Below, piece after piece: positions 52,235 to 61,186 of a stretch of 64,000 bases of DNA (position 1 is its first letter; every line of letters begins with the position of its first letter). Where the stretch lies: NCBI GenBank assembly GCA_009363175.1, contig CP045205.1, forward strand, positions 2,976,001 through 3,040,000, given 5' to 3'. Source of the DNA: Citrobacter telavivensis (lineage in GTDB: Bacteria > Pseudomonadota > Gammaproteobacteria > Enterobacterales > Enterobacteriaceae). Under the pieces are notes generated by a model, which was not told where the DNA came from, searched no databases, and was given only the letters and a program-made list of their open reading frames with translations. The translations under genes and the position numbers were made by a program.

Positions 52235-55200
52235 TCAGTCGGTACTGGTCTTCTCGGCTTTACCTGCCAATTGCGCCAGGAAGTCATAGCGTTTTTGCAG
52301 ATCCGCCGCGGCGTCTTTCCATAACTGCTCGGCCACGTCCGGTTGCTGCGCATTCAGGCGACGGAAACGCTGCTCGTTGAGCAATGTCTCCGCCAGCGCA
52401 TCTGACGGTGGACGAGAGTCCAGCGCCAGCGGCAATTTGCCTTCATCCGCGCGGCGTGGGTCAAAGCGGTAGAGCGGCCAGAAGCCGGTCGCCGTCAACT
52501 GACGCATCTGATCGTGACTCAGCGCGAGGTCATAGCCGTGTTCTTCACACGGGCTGTAGGCGATGATCAACGACGGCCCAGGATACGCTTCCGCTTCCTG
52601 AATGGCCTTCACGGTCTGGTTGAGTTGTGCACCGAGCGAAATCTGCGCCACATAGACATGACCGTACATCATCATGCTGACGCCCAGATCTTTACGCGCC
52701 TTACGCTTACCGTGCTCGCCAAATTTCGTCACGGCACCGAGCGGCGTGGCTTTTGAGGCCTGACCGCCCGTGTTGGAGTAGCATTGCGTATCCAGCACCA
52801 GAATATTGACGTTTTCAGTCAGGCTCAGCACATGATCCAGCCCGCCGAAGCCAATATCGTAGGCCCAGCCGTCACCACCAATCAGCCAGATGGATTTTTC
52901 AACCAGCGCGTCGGCATCGGTGAGCAGTTCACTTGCGCCATCGACATCCTTCAGATGCTGACGCAGCGCGGCAACCTGCTCGCGACGCACTTCAGGCGTC
53001 GCTTCCGCATGCAGTGCATCGTTCAGTTCGGCCGGGATCCGATCGGCAAACTGTTCAAGCAGGCGCAGAACGCGTACCCGATGCTGATCGACCGTCAGCC
53101 GGAAGCCCAGACCGAATTCCGCGTTATCCTCAAACAGCGAGTTTGCCCACGCCGGGCCGCGACCATGGATATCGGTGGTGTAAGGTGTGGAAGGCAGGTT
53201 ACCGCCGTAAATAGACGAACAACCGGTGGCGTTGGCGATCAGCATTCTGTCACCGTAGAGCTGGGTCAGTAGCTTGATATACGGCGTTTCGCCACAGCCG
53301 GAACAGGCACCGGAATACTCAAACAGCGGCGTAATCAGCTGCGACGTACGGATATCGATGCGCTCAAGTTTACTGCGGTCAATTTCCGGCAGACTGAGGA
53401 AGAAGTCATAATTCACTTTCTCTTCTTCTACGTGTTCAAGGCGGGACATCATATTGATGGCCTTGATTTCCGGATCCTGACGGTCCTTCGCCGGACAGAC
53501 TTCCACGCACAGATTACAACCGGTGCAGTCTTCCGGCGCGACCTGCAGAACGTATTTTTGCCCGCGCATATCCCGTGATTTCACATCCAGCGAATGCAGG
53601 CTGGCAGGGGCGTTTTCCATCGCTTCCGGCGAGACCACTTTGGCACGAATTGCCGAGTGCGGGCAGGCAGCAACGCAGTGGTTACACTGGGTACACAGTT
53701 CTTCTTTCCAGATGGGGATCTCTTCGGCGATGTTGCGTTTTTCCCAGCGCGTAGTGCCCATCGGCCACGTGCCGTCAGGCGGTAACGCCGAAACGGGAAG
53801 GGCGTCGCCGAGGCCCGCGAGCATGGCTGCGGTGACCGTTTTTACAAAGTCAGGTGCGGCGTCAGATACCACCGGAGGACGGTTGGCGCTGTGCGGATCA
53901 ACCGCCTGCAGCGGCACCTCAGCAACGGATTCTCGCGCCAGCGCCAGTGCCTGCCAGTTGCGTTCTACCAGGTCCTGACCTTTACTGCTATAGCTTTTGG
54001 CAATCGCGCCCTGAAGCTCAACCAGCGCGCTGTCACCCGGCAGGATTTGTGTCAGATGGAAAAACGCCATCTGCATGACGGTGTTAATACGCGCCGCCAG
54101 TCCACATTCACGGGCGATTTTCACCGCATTAATGACGTAAAAACGCGCTTTCTTCTGGTTCAGTACCGCCTGTACTTCCTGCGGCAACCGTGACCAGACC
54201 TCATCGGCGGGATATGGCGTATTCAGCAGGAAAATACCACCGGGCTTCAGACGCTCAGCCATCTGGTACTTGTCGATAAACTGCAACTGATGGCAGCCGA
54301 CAAAATCGGCCTGAGAGATCAGGTAAGCGGAACGGATCGGCTGTTCACTCACGCGCAGGTGAGAAACCGTCAGACCGCCGGCCTTTTTGGAGTCGTAAAC
54401 GAAGTAACCCTGGGCATACCACGGCGTCGAATTACCGATGATCTTGATGTTGTTTTTGGTTGCCGAAACACTGCCGTCGCTGCCGAGGCCGTAAAACAGC
54501 GCTTCCAGTTTGGCCGTCGCCGGCAGGGTGTTATCAGGCAGCGGCAGCGACAGGTTAGTCACATCATCGTAGATACCAACGGTAAAGCGCGGTTTGGGTT
54601 TGGCGTGGCTCAATTCATTAAAGACCGACAGCACGCAGTCCGGACCAAACTCTTTTGACGAAAGGCCATAGCGGCCGCCAATCACGCGCGGCAACGTTTC
54701 GCGTTCGCCGCAGTTGAAGGCTTCCGCCAGCGCGGTCATCACGTCGAGATACAGCGGCTCGGCCTGGGCACCCGGTTCTTTGGTTCGATCGAGCACGGCA
54801 ACCGCGCGAACGGATTCAGGCAAAGCCCGCAGCAGATGTTTAGCCGAGAAGGGGCGGAACAGACGGACTTTCAGCACCCCGACTTTCTCGCCGCGCGTCA
54901 GCAGTTCGTCGACCACCTCTTCGCTGGTGCCGATGGCGGAGCCCATCAGAATGATGACCCGTTCGGCCTGCGGATAACCGTAGTATTCGAACGGCTGATA
55001 CTGACGACCAGTTGCCGCGGCGAAGTCATTCATTGCCTGTTCGACGTGGTCATATACCGCGTCATACCACGGGTTGGTTGCCTCTCGGGACTGGAAGTAG
55101 GTGTCCGGATTCGCTGAGGTGCCGCGGATCACCGGGTGTTCCGGATTGAGCGCCCGCGCACGGTGCGCCTCAATTTCAGCCTGTGGCATCAGGCCGCGAA

Positions 55201-55759
55201 TGGTGTCATCCGCGAGCGGGATGATTTTGTTGATTTCATGCGATGTGCGGAAACCATCAAAGAAATGAATAAAGGGAACCCGACTCTTCAGGGTGGCGAT
55301 TTGCGAGATCAGCGCAAAGTCCTGCGCTTCCTGTACGCTCGCCGCGCACAGCATGGCGCAGCCGGTCTGGCGGACGGCCATGACGTCAGAATGATCGCCA
55401 AAAATAGACAGCGCGTGGGTTGCCACAGTACGCGCGGCGACATGCAGTACAAAGGGGGTTAACTGTCCCGCCAGTTTGTACAGCGTGGGGATCATCAGCA
55501 GTAACCCCTGTGAAGAGGTAAAGGAGGTAGCTAGCGCGCCGGTTTGCAGCGCACCGTGAACGGTAGCAATAGCACCGCCTTCCGACTGCATTTCGACGAC
55601 ACGCGGCGTATCCCCCCAGACATTTTTTAGCCCGTTGCCTGCCCAGGCATCTGCCTGTTCAGCCATCGTTGAACTGGGCGTAATGGGGTAGATGGCGATA
55701 ACTTCACTGGTACGAAACGCCACCGAAGCGACTGCACCATTACCGTCAATTGTTTGCAT
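52235..55759 (-). CDS. ydbK: Pyruvate:flavodoxin oxidoreductase YdbK
   Basis: The 1174-residue single-chain enzyme holds an N-terminal pyrimidine-binding domain (RTSEVIAIYPITPSS), a gamma domain, a two-cluster ferredoxin domain (CTQCNHCVAACP and CTGCNLCVEVCP), and a C-terminal TPP domain with CSGCGETPY and GDGWAYDIGFGGLD. It oxidises pyruvate to acetyl-CoA and passes electrons to flavodoxin or ferredoxin. In E. coli it is SoxS-related and helps against oxidative stress. The gene is intact, equal in length to the E. coli protein (1174). Confidence 0.95.
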   Translation of the reverse strand: MQTIDGNGAVASVAFRTSEVIAIYPITPSSTMAEQADAWAGNGLKNVWGDTPRVVEMQSEGGAIATVHGALQTGALATSFTSSQGLLLMIPTLYKLAGQLTPFVLHVAARTVATHALSIFGDHSDVMAVRQTGCAMLCAASVQEAQDFALISQIATLKSRVPFIHFFDGFRTSHEINKIIPLADDTIRGLMPQAEIEAHRARALNPEHPVIRGTSANPDTYFQSREATNPWYDAVYDHVEQAMNDFAAATGRQYQPFEYYGYPQAERVIILMGSAIGTSEEVVDELLTRGEKVGVLKVRLFRPFSAKHLLRALPESVRAVAVLDRTKEPGAQAEPLYLDVMTALAEAFNCGERETLPRVIGGRYGLSSKEFGPDCVLSVFNELSHAKPKPRFTVGIYDDVTNLSLPLPDNTLPATAKLEALFYGLGSDGSVSATKNNIKIIGNSTPWYAQGYFVYDSKKAGGLTVSHLRVSEQPIRSAYLISQADFVGCHQLQFIDKYQMAERLKPGGIFLLNTPYPADEVWSRLPQEVQAVLNQKKARFYVINAVKIARECGLAARINTVMQMAFFHLTQILPGDSALVELQGAIAKSYSSKGQDLVERNWQALALARESVAEVPLQAVDPHSANRPPVVSDAAPDFVKTVTAAMLAGLGDALPVSALPPDGTWPMGTTRWEKRNIAEEIPIWKEELCTQCNHCVAACPHSAIRAKVVSPEAMENAPASLHSLDVKSRDMRGQKYVLQVAPEDCTGCNLCVEVCPAKDRQDPEIKAINMMSRLEHVEEEKVNYDFFLSLPEIDRSKLERIDIRTSQLITPLFEYSGACSGCGETPYIKLLTQLYGDRMLIANATGCSSIYGGNLPSTPYTTDIHGRGPAWANSLFEDNAEFGLGFRLTVDQHRVRVLRLLEQFADRIPAELNDALHAEATPEVRREQVAALRQHLKDVDGASELLTDADALVEKSIWLIGGDGWAYDIGFGGLDHVLSLTENVNILVLDTQCYSNTGGQASKATPLGAVTKFGEHGKRKARKDLGVSMMMYGHVYVAQISLGAQLNQTVKAIQEAEAYPGPSLIIAYSPCEEHGYDLALSHDQMRQLTATGFWPLYRFDPRRADEGKLPLALDSRPPSDALAETLLNEQRFRRLNAQQPDVAEQLWKDAAADLQKRYDFLAQLAGKAEKTSTD

Positions 55760-56368
55760 ATGACACCCTTACATTGCGCAAAAAAAGAGGGACGCAGGAA
55801 ACAACTTAGCGCCCTGATAGTTATTCCTTAAGTATAGGGCTTTCCTGTATTCCCTTGAAGTTGTGCTGCTTTCGAGTGCACAAATTGACACAAGGATCGC
55901 AAAAATAGCGACCGTTTTATTACGTACCAACAAAGACTGGGTTGTATATTTAATTGTGTATTTTTGTTGCTAATTGGTTATTGGTTGCGGGAGATGAGCG
56001 AAATTTTTCTTACTCTCCGCGATAATTTTATCGCTGGAATAACAATAAAAAATACTTTGTCCAAAAATGGATTGGGATTCTCTTTGAGGATTTCCTTAAT
56101 GAATTTATTATCTTCGCTGTCGTCATCACGATGTAAATTTCTTAATAAGGTTTTTTAAGTTCGGTATCCGGTAGCCCACGTCTATACTGGGCGCTGTTCA
56201 GAACAAGAGAGCCTGAAAATCTTCAGGTCACTGAATGTCGATAATCTCTATTTAATCGCGAATACGCGTTATAACAACAATGACTCTTTTATCTATCCCT
56301 ATAGATAACTCTTTTTCGTGCGCAAAAAGTCTGGATGTGTCCATGTATTTAATTGTTTTGATTAGGTT
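55760..56368. other. 609-bp AT-rich region, no supported gene
   Basis: Between ydbK and the NlpC/P60 gene the sequence is AT-rich. A 64-codon frame at 55964-56158 has no ribosome site worth the name and no family match, so I leave it out. The left side should hold the ydbK promoter, and the right side the NlpC/P60 promoter. Confidence 0.5.
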
Positions 56369-56896
56369 ATGTTTCGAATATTATTGCTCGCTTTACTTAT
56401 TTCCGTCTCGTCGTCGTCATTTGCCATGGTGAAAAGCCAGGTTAAAAACATAGGTTTCAATACCGTATCTCATCTGACTTATTCTGAAGGGTACTTTTCG
56501 CAAGCACCTGTTCCGAATAAGAAAGCGCAACTTAAGCGTCGCATTATGAGTGAATTTGCCGCGTGGAGAGGAACCGATTACCAATGGGGGGGAGATAGCC
56601 GCAGAGGAATTGATTGTTCCGCATTCACGCGCAGAATCATCGCGTCGGTGATCAACAGACGTTTACCGCGAACGGCGCTGGAACAAAGTCATACCGGTCA
56701 TCCTGTCAGCCAGCGTGAACTCAAAGTCGGCGATCTGGTGTTCTTTAAAACGGAGCCGAACGTGCATCATGTTGGCGTCTATATCGGCAATGACTCCTTT
56801 ATTCATGCGTCCAGTTCGCAGGGTGTGACGCTGTCACATTTGTCGAATCAGTACTGGCAGGCGCATTATTTGACCGCGCGTCGGGTAAGCGCATAA
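56369..56896 (+). CDS. NlpC/P60 family peptidoglycan hydrolase
   Basis: The 175-residue protein has a cleavable signal peptide (MFRILLLALLISVSSSSFA) and no lipobox, then an NlpC/P60 domain from about residue 55. The catalytic Cys83 is in GIDCSAFTR. The His is in VHHVGVYIG (His133/134) and the third residue is His146 (FIHASSS). It should cut D-Glu-mDAP or mDAP-D-Ala bonds in the periplasm, like MepS. E. coli has a relative near this place only in some strains, as far as I know. Between ydbK and ydbJ. Confidence 0.85.
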   Translation: MFRILLLALLISVSSSSFAMVKSQVKNIGFNTVSHLTYSEGYFSQAPVPNKKAQLKRRIMSEFAAWRGTDYQWGGDSRRGIDCSAFTRRIIASVINRRLPRTALEQSHTGHPVSQRELKVGDLVFFKTEPNVHHVGVYIGNDSFIHASSSQGVTLSHLSNQYWQAHYLTARRVSA

Positions 56897-57052
56897 CGGC
56901 AGAACAGGTCAGTAGGATCAAAAACCGCGTGAAAAAGCGCAATAAAATGCGGCGAGGCCGCATAAATGCGCGTTTTGGCTCTCGACGCGACGGATTCGGA
57001 TGCCTATTATTAGTGCGGCTTGTTTACGCTTACAGAATATGAGGGGAGTCAA

Positions 57053-57325
57053 ATGCGCGCAGCGTTTTGGGTAGGATGTGCCGCGTTATTATTGTCGGCT
57101 TGCAGCAGTGACAATGAACCTGTTCAGCAGGCGACAGCAGCGCACGTCGCACCGGGTTTAAAAGCGGCGATGACCAGTTCCGGTGAGGCCAATTGCGCCA
57201 TGATTGGCGGTTCACTTTCCGTTGCTCGTCAGTTGGATGGATCGGCAATCGGCATGTGCGCGCTTCCCAACGGCAAACGTTGCAGCGAACAATCCCTCGC
57301 CGCGGGAAGCTGTGGTAGCTACTAA
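57053..57325 (+). CDS. ydbJ: DUF333 lipoprotein YdbJ
   Basis: The 90-residue lipoprotein has the lipobox LLSACSS and a DUF333 domain (NCAMIGGSLSVARQLDGSAIGMCALPNG...) with three further Cys. The ATG at 57053 follows GAGGGGAG; an upstream start is out of place. It corresponds to E. coli YdbJ, next to hslJ, with the two genes converging 7 bases apart. Function is unknown. Confidence 0.9.
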   Translation: MRAAFWVGCAALLLSACSSDNEPVQQATAAHVAPGLKAAMTSSGEANCAMIGGSLSVARQLDGSAIGMCALPNGKRCSEQSLAAGSCGSY

Positions 57326-57332
57326 GCTTCCA

Positions 57333-57755
57333 TTACTGCACTAAATCGGCAAGTTTATAGCTTAACGAATGCTCCGCGGTGGCCAGGGTGAGCTGGTTCG
57401 CGGTCAGGTCGACCTGTGCGCCTTGTTTCAGCATCGTGCTGAGGGTGTTATCCAGCTCGCTGAGCTGGGGATCGGCGCACATCATACGGGTCATCGCCAT
57501 CTCTTTTACCTTCAATGCGCCGTCAGAGAGTGATGCCTGACCGTTGAAGCGATTGCACATATTGCCGGAAATCGTCATCTTTTCGCCAAAGCTCAGCTCA
57601 AGCGGATGGCCCGTTGCACCGATCGGTTTACCGTCCACACTCTCCAGAACAAAGCGATGATGCTGCAATTGCTCGCGGCTAACCGACACTTTTCCATTAC
57701 TGACACAACCTGCTATCAGCAGGCTCAGCGCAACCAGCGCTATGACCTTCTTCAT
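57333..57755 (-). CDS. hslJ: Heat-shock lipoprotein HslJ
   Basis: The 140-residue protein has a lipobox (LLIAGCVS) and a META domain (RFVLESVDGKPI, MTISGNMCNRFNGQASL). It corresponds to E. coli HslJ, a heat-inducible outer-membrane lipoprotein with a role in novobiocin resistance. The ATG at 57755 is set by the signal peptide MKKVIALVALSLLIAGC. It is transcribed in the same direction as ldhA. Confidence 0.93.
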   Translation of the reverse strand: MKKVIALVALSLLIAGCVSNGKVSVSREQLQHHRFVLESVDGKPIGATGHPLELSFGEKMTISGNMCNRFNGQASLSDGALKVKEMAMTRMMCADPQLSELDNTLSTMLKQGAQVDLTANQLTLATAEHSLSYKLADLVQ

Positions 57756-57837
57756 GTTAGTTCTCTGCATTAAAACCGTATTTACCACCGACAGCATACC
57801 GATCTTATTGCCAGTGGCTTTGGGGAAATTCTGAAAT

Positions 57838-57859
57838 GCCCTCCTGAAAACAGGAGGGC
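57838..57859 (-). terminator. Terminator after ldhA
   Basis: GCCCTCCT and AGGAGGGC form a perfect 8-bp stem with a GAAAAC loop, 8 bases after the ldhA stop. The T-run on the minus strand (ATTTC) is short. Confidence 0.7.
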
Positions 57860-57866
57860 GACGGGA

Positions 57867-58856
57867 TCAGAACAGGGCGTTAGGACTGGTTTCTCCGTTC
57901 GCTAACTGCCGCAAATTCTGTAACGTAGTCTCAGAAATGCTGGTCAGCGCTTCCGCGGTCAGGAAGGCCTGATGCCCGGTGAACAGCACGTTATGACAGG
58001 CGGACAAGCGACGGAAAACATCATCCTGGATAACGTCATTCGACTTATCTTCGAAGAACAGATCGCGTTCGTTTTCGTAAACATCCATCCCCAGGGAACC
58101 AATTTTCTGATTTTTCAGCGCCTCAATCGCAGCCTGAGAATCGATCAGCGCACCGCGACTGGTGTTGATGACCATCACGCCGTTTTTCATCTGATCAAAC
58201 GCTGCATGGTTCAGCAGGTGATAGTTTTCCGGTGTTAACGGGCAGTGTAGCGAAATCACATCGGATTCGGCGAACAGCGTCGGCAGGTCAACATATTCCA
58301 CGCCGAGTTCAAGCGCAGCGGCGCTGGGATAGGGATCAAACGCCAGCAGACGCATGCCAAAACCTTTCAGAATACGCAGGGCGGCGATGCCAATCTTCCC
58401 GGTACCAATTACGCCCGCTGTTTTTCCGTGCATAGTGAAACCCGTTAACCCTTCCAGAGAGAAGTTGGCATCGCGGGTACGCTGGTAAGCGCGGTGAATA
58501 CGGCGGTTGAGGGTCATCATCATGCCCACCGCGTGTTCCGCGACGGCTTCAGGAGAATAGGCCGGGACGCGAACGACCTGCAGACCAAGCTCTTTTGCCG
58601 CATCCAGATCGACGTTATTGAAACCCGCACAGCGCAGCGCAATATACTTAACGCCATGATTTTTCAGCTCTTCGAGTACCGGGCGACTGCCATCATCGTT
58701 CACGAAGATACAAACGGCTTCACAACCATGTGCGGTTTTTGCCGTTTTCTCCGTCAACAGAAAATCAAAGAATTCAAGCTCAAAGCCAAAAGCCTCGTTA
58801 ACCTGTTGCAGGTACTTCTTGTCGTACTGTTTTGTACTGTAGACGGCGAGTTTCAT
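57867..58856 (-). CDS. ldhA: D-lactate dehydrogenase LdhA
   Basis: The 329-residue protein has a Rossmann core with the NAD loop GVIGTGKIG, the catalytic Arg in NTSRGALID, and the catalytic His in FTGHQAFLT. It turns pyruvate into D-lactate during anaerobic growth and acid conditions. The length equals that of E. coli LdhA. It is divergent from the variable region at 58857-61186. Confidence 0.96.
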   Translation of the reverse strand: MKLAVYSTKQYDKKYLQQVNEAFGFELEFFDFLLTEKTAKTAHGCEAVCIFVNDDGSRPVLEELKNHGVKYIALRCAGFNNVDLDAAKELGLQVVRVPAYSPEAVAEHAVGMMMTLNRRIHRAYQRTRDANFSLEGLTGFTMHGKTAGVIGTGKIGIAALRILKGFGMRLLAFDPYPSAAALELGVEYVDLPTLFAESDVISLHCPLTPENYHLLNHAAFDQMKNGVMVINTSRGALIDSQAAIEALKNQKIGSLGMDVYENERDLFFEDKSNDVIQDDVFRRLSACHNVLFTGHQAFLTAEALTSISETTLQNLRQLANGETSPNALF

Positions 58857-59367
58857 AAGACTTTCTCCAGTGATATTGAATCACAGTTATCTAATTCAAA
58901 TTATTCTACAAAATATAAAATATCATTGAAAGTGATACGTATAATGAATAATTCTAGAGCATCTATCGGTTATGCATCCATCATACTAAATTTTAACAAC
59001 TTTCTTAAGCATATGACTTCTGTGGCGCATCCTGGGGGCATAGCGGTTGACATGCGGTCATTCAGCACATCGACCTGATTCCTCTCTCAGCGCCACCTTG
59101 TGTCGGCCTCATCGGCCCTCTGTGTCAGCTATATGAGGACACGCTTTGGGAAAACCAACCGCATGGGTCAGTGAACATAAGAGGCTCTGTCATACTAAAT
59201 CGCTTCGGTATTGTCTGGATTGGTATGCTAATTCACCGTTTGAAATTTTCAGTTTGCTTTAAAAATAGATAAATGTTCGGTTTGACAAACTTCATGTTTT
59301 TTATTCAATCATCCATGTTACCATTAATGATAATGGATATTTACATCGTTTATGTTAAGAGGCAGAA
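58857..59367. other. 511-bp AT-rich junction with a short direct repeat
   Basis: The first 120 bases hold the ldhA promoter. TCATACTAAAT is found at 58981-58991 and again at 59190-59200 in the same direction, bracketing about 200 bases of different base composition (GC-rich). No ORF or known insertion sequence end was recognised in that segment. It leads into the AT-rich gene at 59368. Confidence 0.4.
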
Positions 59368-60177
59368 ATGGATGATTTGATCTATCACTATACTTCTGAA
59401 AATACCTTTAAAAGCATGATGCAATCAAAAAGTATCTGGCTTACAGACTTGAGAAAGATGAATGATGACACTGAATATATTTTGGGCTTTAAAATCATAA
59501 GTGAATATATTAGAGAATTCTTTCCCATCTTGAGTGAAGAGGTTGCTAAGCTATCCCCAGAAAATATGGGCGATGATTTTATGATTCTTATTTCTTCGTT
59601 TTCTTTATCGGGAGACTCTCTCGGTATGTGGAGGGGATATGGTGACTTTGGCAGTGGGATCTCGTTTGGCGTAGAACATGCTGATATGTCTATGATTAAT
59701 TTAGTAAACAGATACGTTGAGAAAGGAGGGCCTGTTTTCGGTAAGGTGATGTTTTTCGGGGTTATTTATAATGAAGATAATTTTAAAGAATGTTTGCGTA
59801 GTTATTTAGAGCATATAAGCAATCAGTATAGTAAAAATGATAAAGTGCATCAGTCAGTGGCTATTGGCAAACTTAAAACAGTCGTTGTAAGACTTTCTTC
59901 GCTATATAAGCATCATAGTTATTATGATGAACAAGAATTCAGAGGTCTTATTGAGGTTATGGGGAAAAACGATCCATATAAAATCTTAGAAAGAAGTACC
60001 TCCTTTGGTGAGGCTAAATATTATAAAATGGATCTTGCTGTTGGCGATTATATGCCAGTCAAAAAAGTAGTGCTTGGACCTAAGAATAAGACCACAAAAA
60101 ATGACATGAAGGAGTATCTGAAATCCATTAATATCAATGGTGTCGATGTGATCAAGTCAGAAATCCCATTCAGGTAG
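59368..60177 (+). CDS. DUF2971 family protein of unknown function
   Basis: The 269-residue protein has the DUF2971 pattern: YHYTSENTFKSMMQSKSIWLTDLRKMNDDTEY in the N-terminal part, SFSLSGDSLGMWRGYGDFGSGISFG in the middle, and QEFRGLIE near the end (these are read in part). The gene is clearly more AT-rich than its neighbours, with many ATA and AAA codons, so it is likely a recent arrival. It is flanked by ldhA and a GST gene that do not look related. DUF2971 members are often near mobile elements and phage-defence genes, but no such partner is seen here. Function unknown. Confidence 0.75.
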   Translation: MDDLIYHYTSENTFKSMMQSKSIWLTDLRKMNDDTEYILGFKIISEYIREFFPILSEEVAKLSPENMGDDFMILISSFSLSGDSLGMWRGYGDFGSGISFGVEHADMSMINLVNRYVEKGGPVFGKVMFFGVIYNEDNFKECLRSYLEHISNQYSKNDKVHQSVAIGKLKTVVVRLSSLYKHHSYYDEQEFRGLIEVMGKNDPYKILERSTSFGEAKYYKMDLAVGDYMPVKKVVLGPKNKTTKNDMKEYLKSININGVDVIKSEIPFR

Positions 60178-60266
60178 TGAGCAACGGTTCGACCAGGTCT
60201 TCAGAACAGTGAGTTGCACGAGTGATTCTTTGTCGAAACTGATTTTGAAAACAAAGGAGTGTTACC

Positions 60267-60863
60267 TTGAACATCTATATTTACCCTAAAAGCAGATCGC
60301 TCAGAGTGCTCTGGACCCTTGAAGAAATTGGCGCAACGTATGAATCTATAAAAGTCGATCTCCTGAGTCCTGCTTCCGGAGTCAAATCACCGCATCCTTA
60401 TAGAAAAGTCCCCTTTTTGACGGACGGAAACGTCTCTCTTAGCGAGACAATGGCAATATGTATTTACATCTGTGAGCAACATCCCGGAACATCTCTGTAT
60501 CCCGAAAATTCGGCAGAAAAAGCGGCTGTTAATTCATGGATTAGCTTTGCCCTGACCGATCTGGAATCACCTGTCTGGAATTTACTGAAACAGAGAGTGT
60601 TAACGCCGGAAAATCTGCGCTCTACAGATTTAATGAACTACTTCGGAAATGAAGCAAGCAAAGTTCTCACCCAAATTCAATTTAATCCAGATTACGCATG
60701 GATTGCGGGAGACAACTTTACCCTGGCCGATATTTTTATATCTCATACGTTGCTATGGGCAAAAGCCTGTGGTTTAGAAATAGACAGGGAGGTAGACAGT
60801 TACATACTCAGAGCGATGAGCCGGCCTGCATTGCTGAGGGCACAGGAAAGGAATAATCGTTAA
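60267..60863 (+). CDS. Glutathione S-transferase family protein
   Basis: The 198-residue protein has a thioredoxin-like N-terminal domain with SRSLRVLWTLEEIGATYE, then SETMAICIYICEQHPG, and an all-helix C-terminal domain with AGDNFTLADIFISHTLLWA. The start is TTG at 60267 with AAAGGAG seven bases before it. It is moderately AT-rich, and lies between the DUF2971 gene and ydbH. The family detoxifies or isomerises glutathione adducts; the substrate is not known. Confidence 0.82.
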   Translation: MNIYIYPKSRSLRVLWTLEEIGATYESIKVDLLSPASGVKSPHPYRKVPFLTDGNVSLSETMAICIYICEQHPGTSLYPENSAEKAAVNSWISFALTDLESPVWNLLKQRVLTPENLRSTDLMNYFGNEASKVLTQIQFNPDYAWIAGDNFTLADIFISHTLLWAKACGLEIDREVDSYILRAMSRPALLRAQERNNR

Positions 60864-61186
60864 AGACTGCATTTGCCTAATCATACGGACCCCGAGACCG
60901 TCGGTTCAGGCGATTTCCGCTATCCCCTCTGGCCTCTGATTTTTACACCGCCGGGGCTTGGGGCAGGATTGAAGGCCATAGTTTGCTCGCTATTGCTCAA
61001 TATCAGGCTTTAGATTTATCTGATAACCCACTGTAATTTATCTGACTTTCTGATTTTTAAGAGGGTGAAAAATTGTGTATGTCATCCCGGAGCATCTATT
61101 CTTAATCTGGGCATGTTTCACTAAACATGACACAATAACAGCCTAATTCGGCTTAATTTTTCGCTAAATCAGGATATTAACTGCCC
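60864..61186. other. Intergenic region before ydbH
   Basis: The 323-base region has no ORF. It includes a GC-rich patch near 60950 and AT-rich sequence near the ydbH start. The string TTTATCTGA occurs twice near 61013 and 61035. No clear promoter motif was picked out. Confidence 0.4.

Noticed and set aside
55964..56158. 64-codon frame upstream of the NlpC/P60 gene
   Set aside because: AT-rich chance frame with no clear ribosome site and low-complexity sequence.
58494..59078. 194-codon plus-strand frame over the ldhA 5' end
   Set aside because: Most of it is the reverse of ldhA, which is certain; the rest is its promoter.
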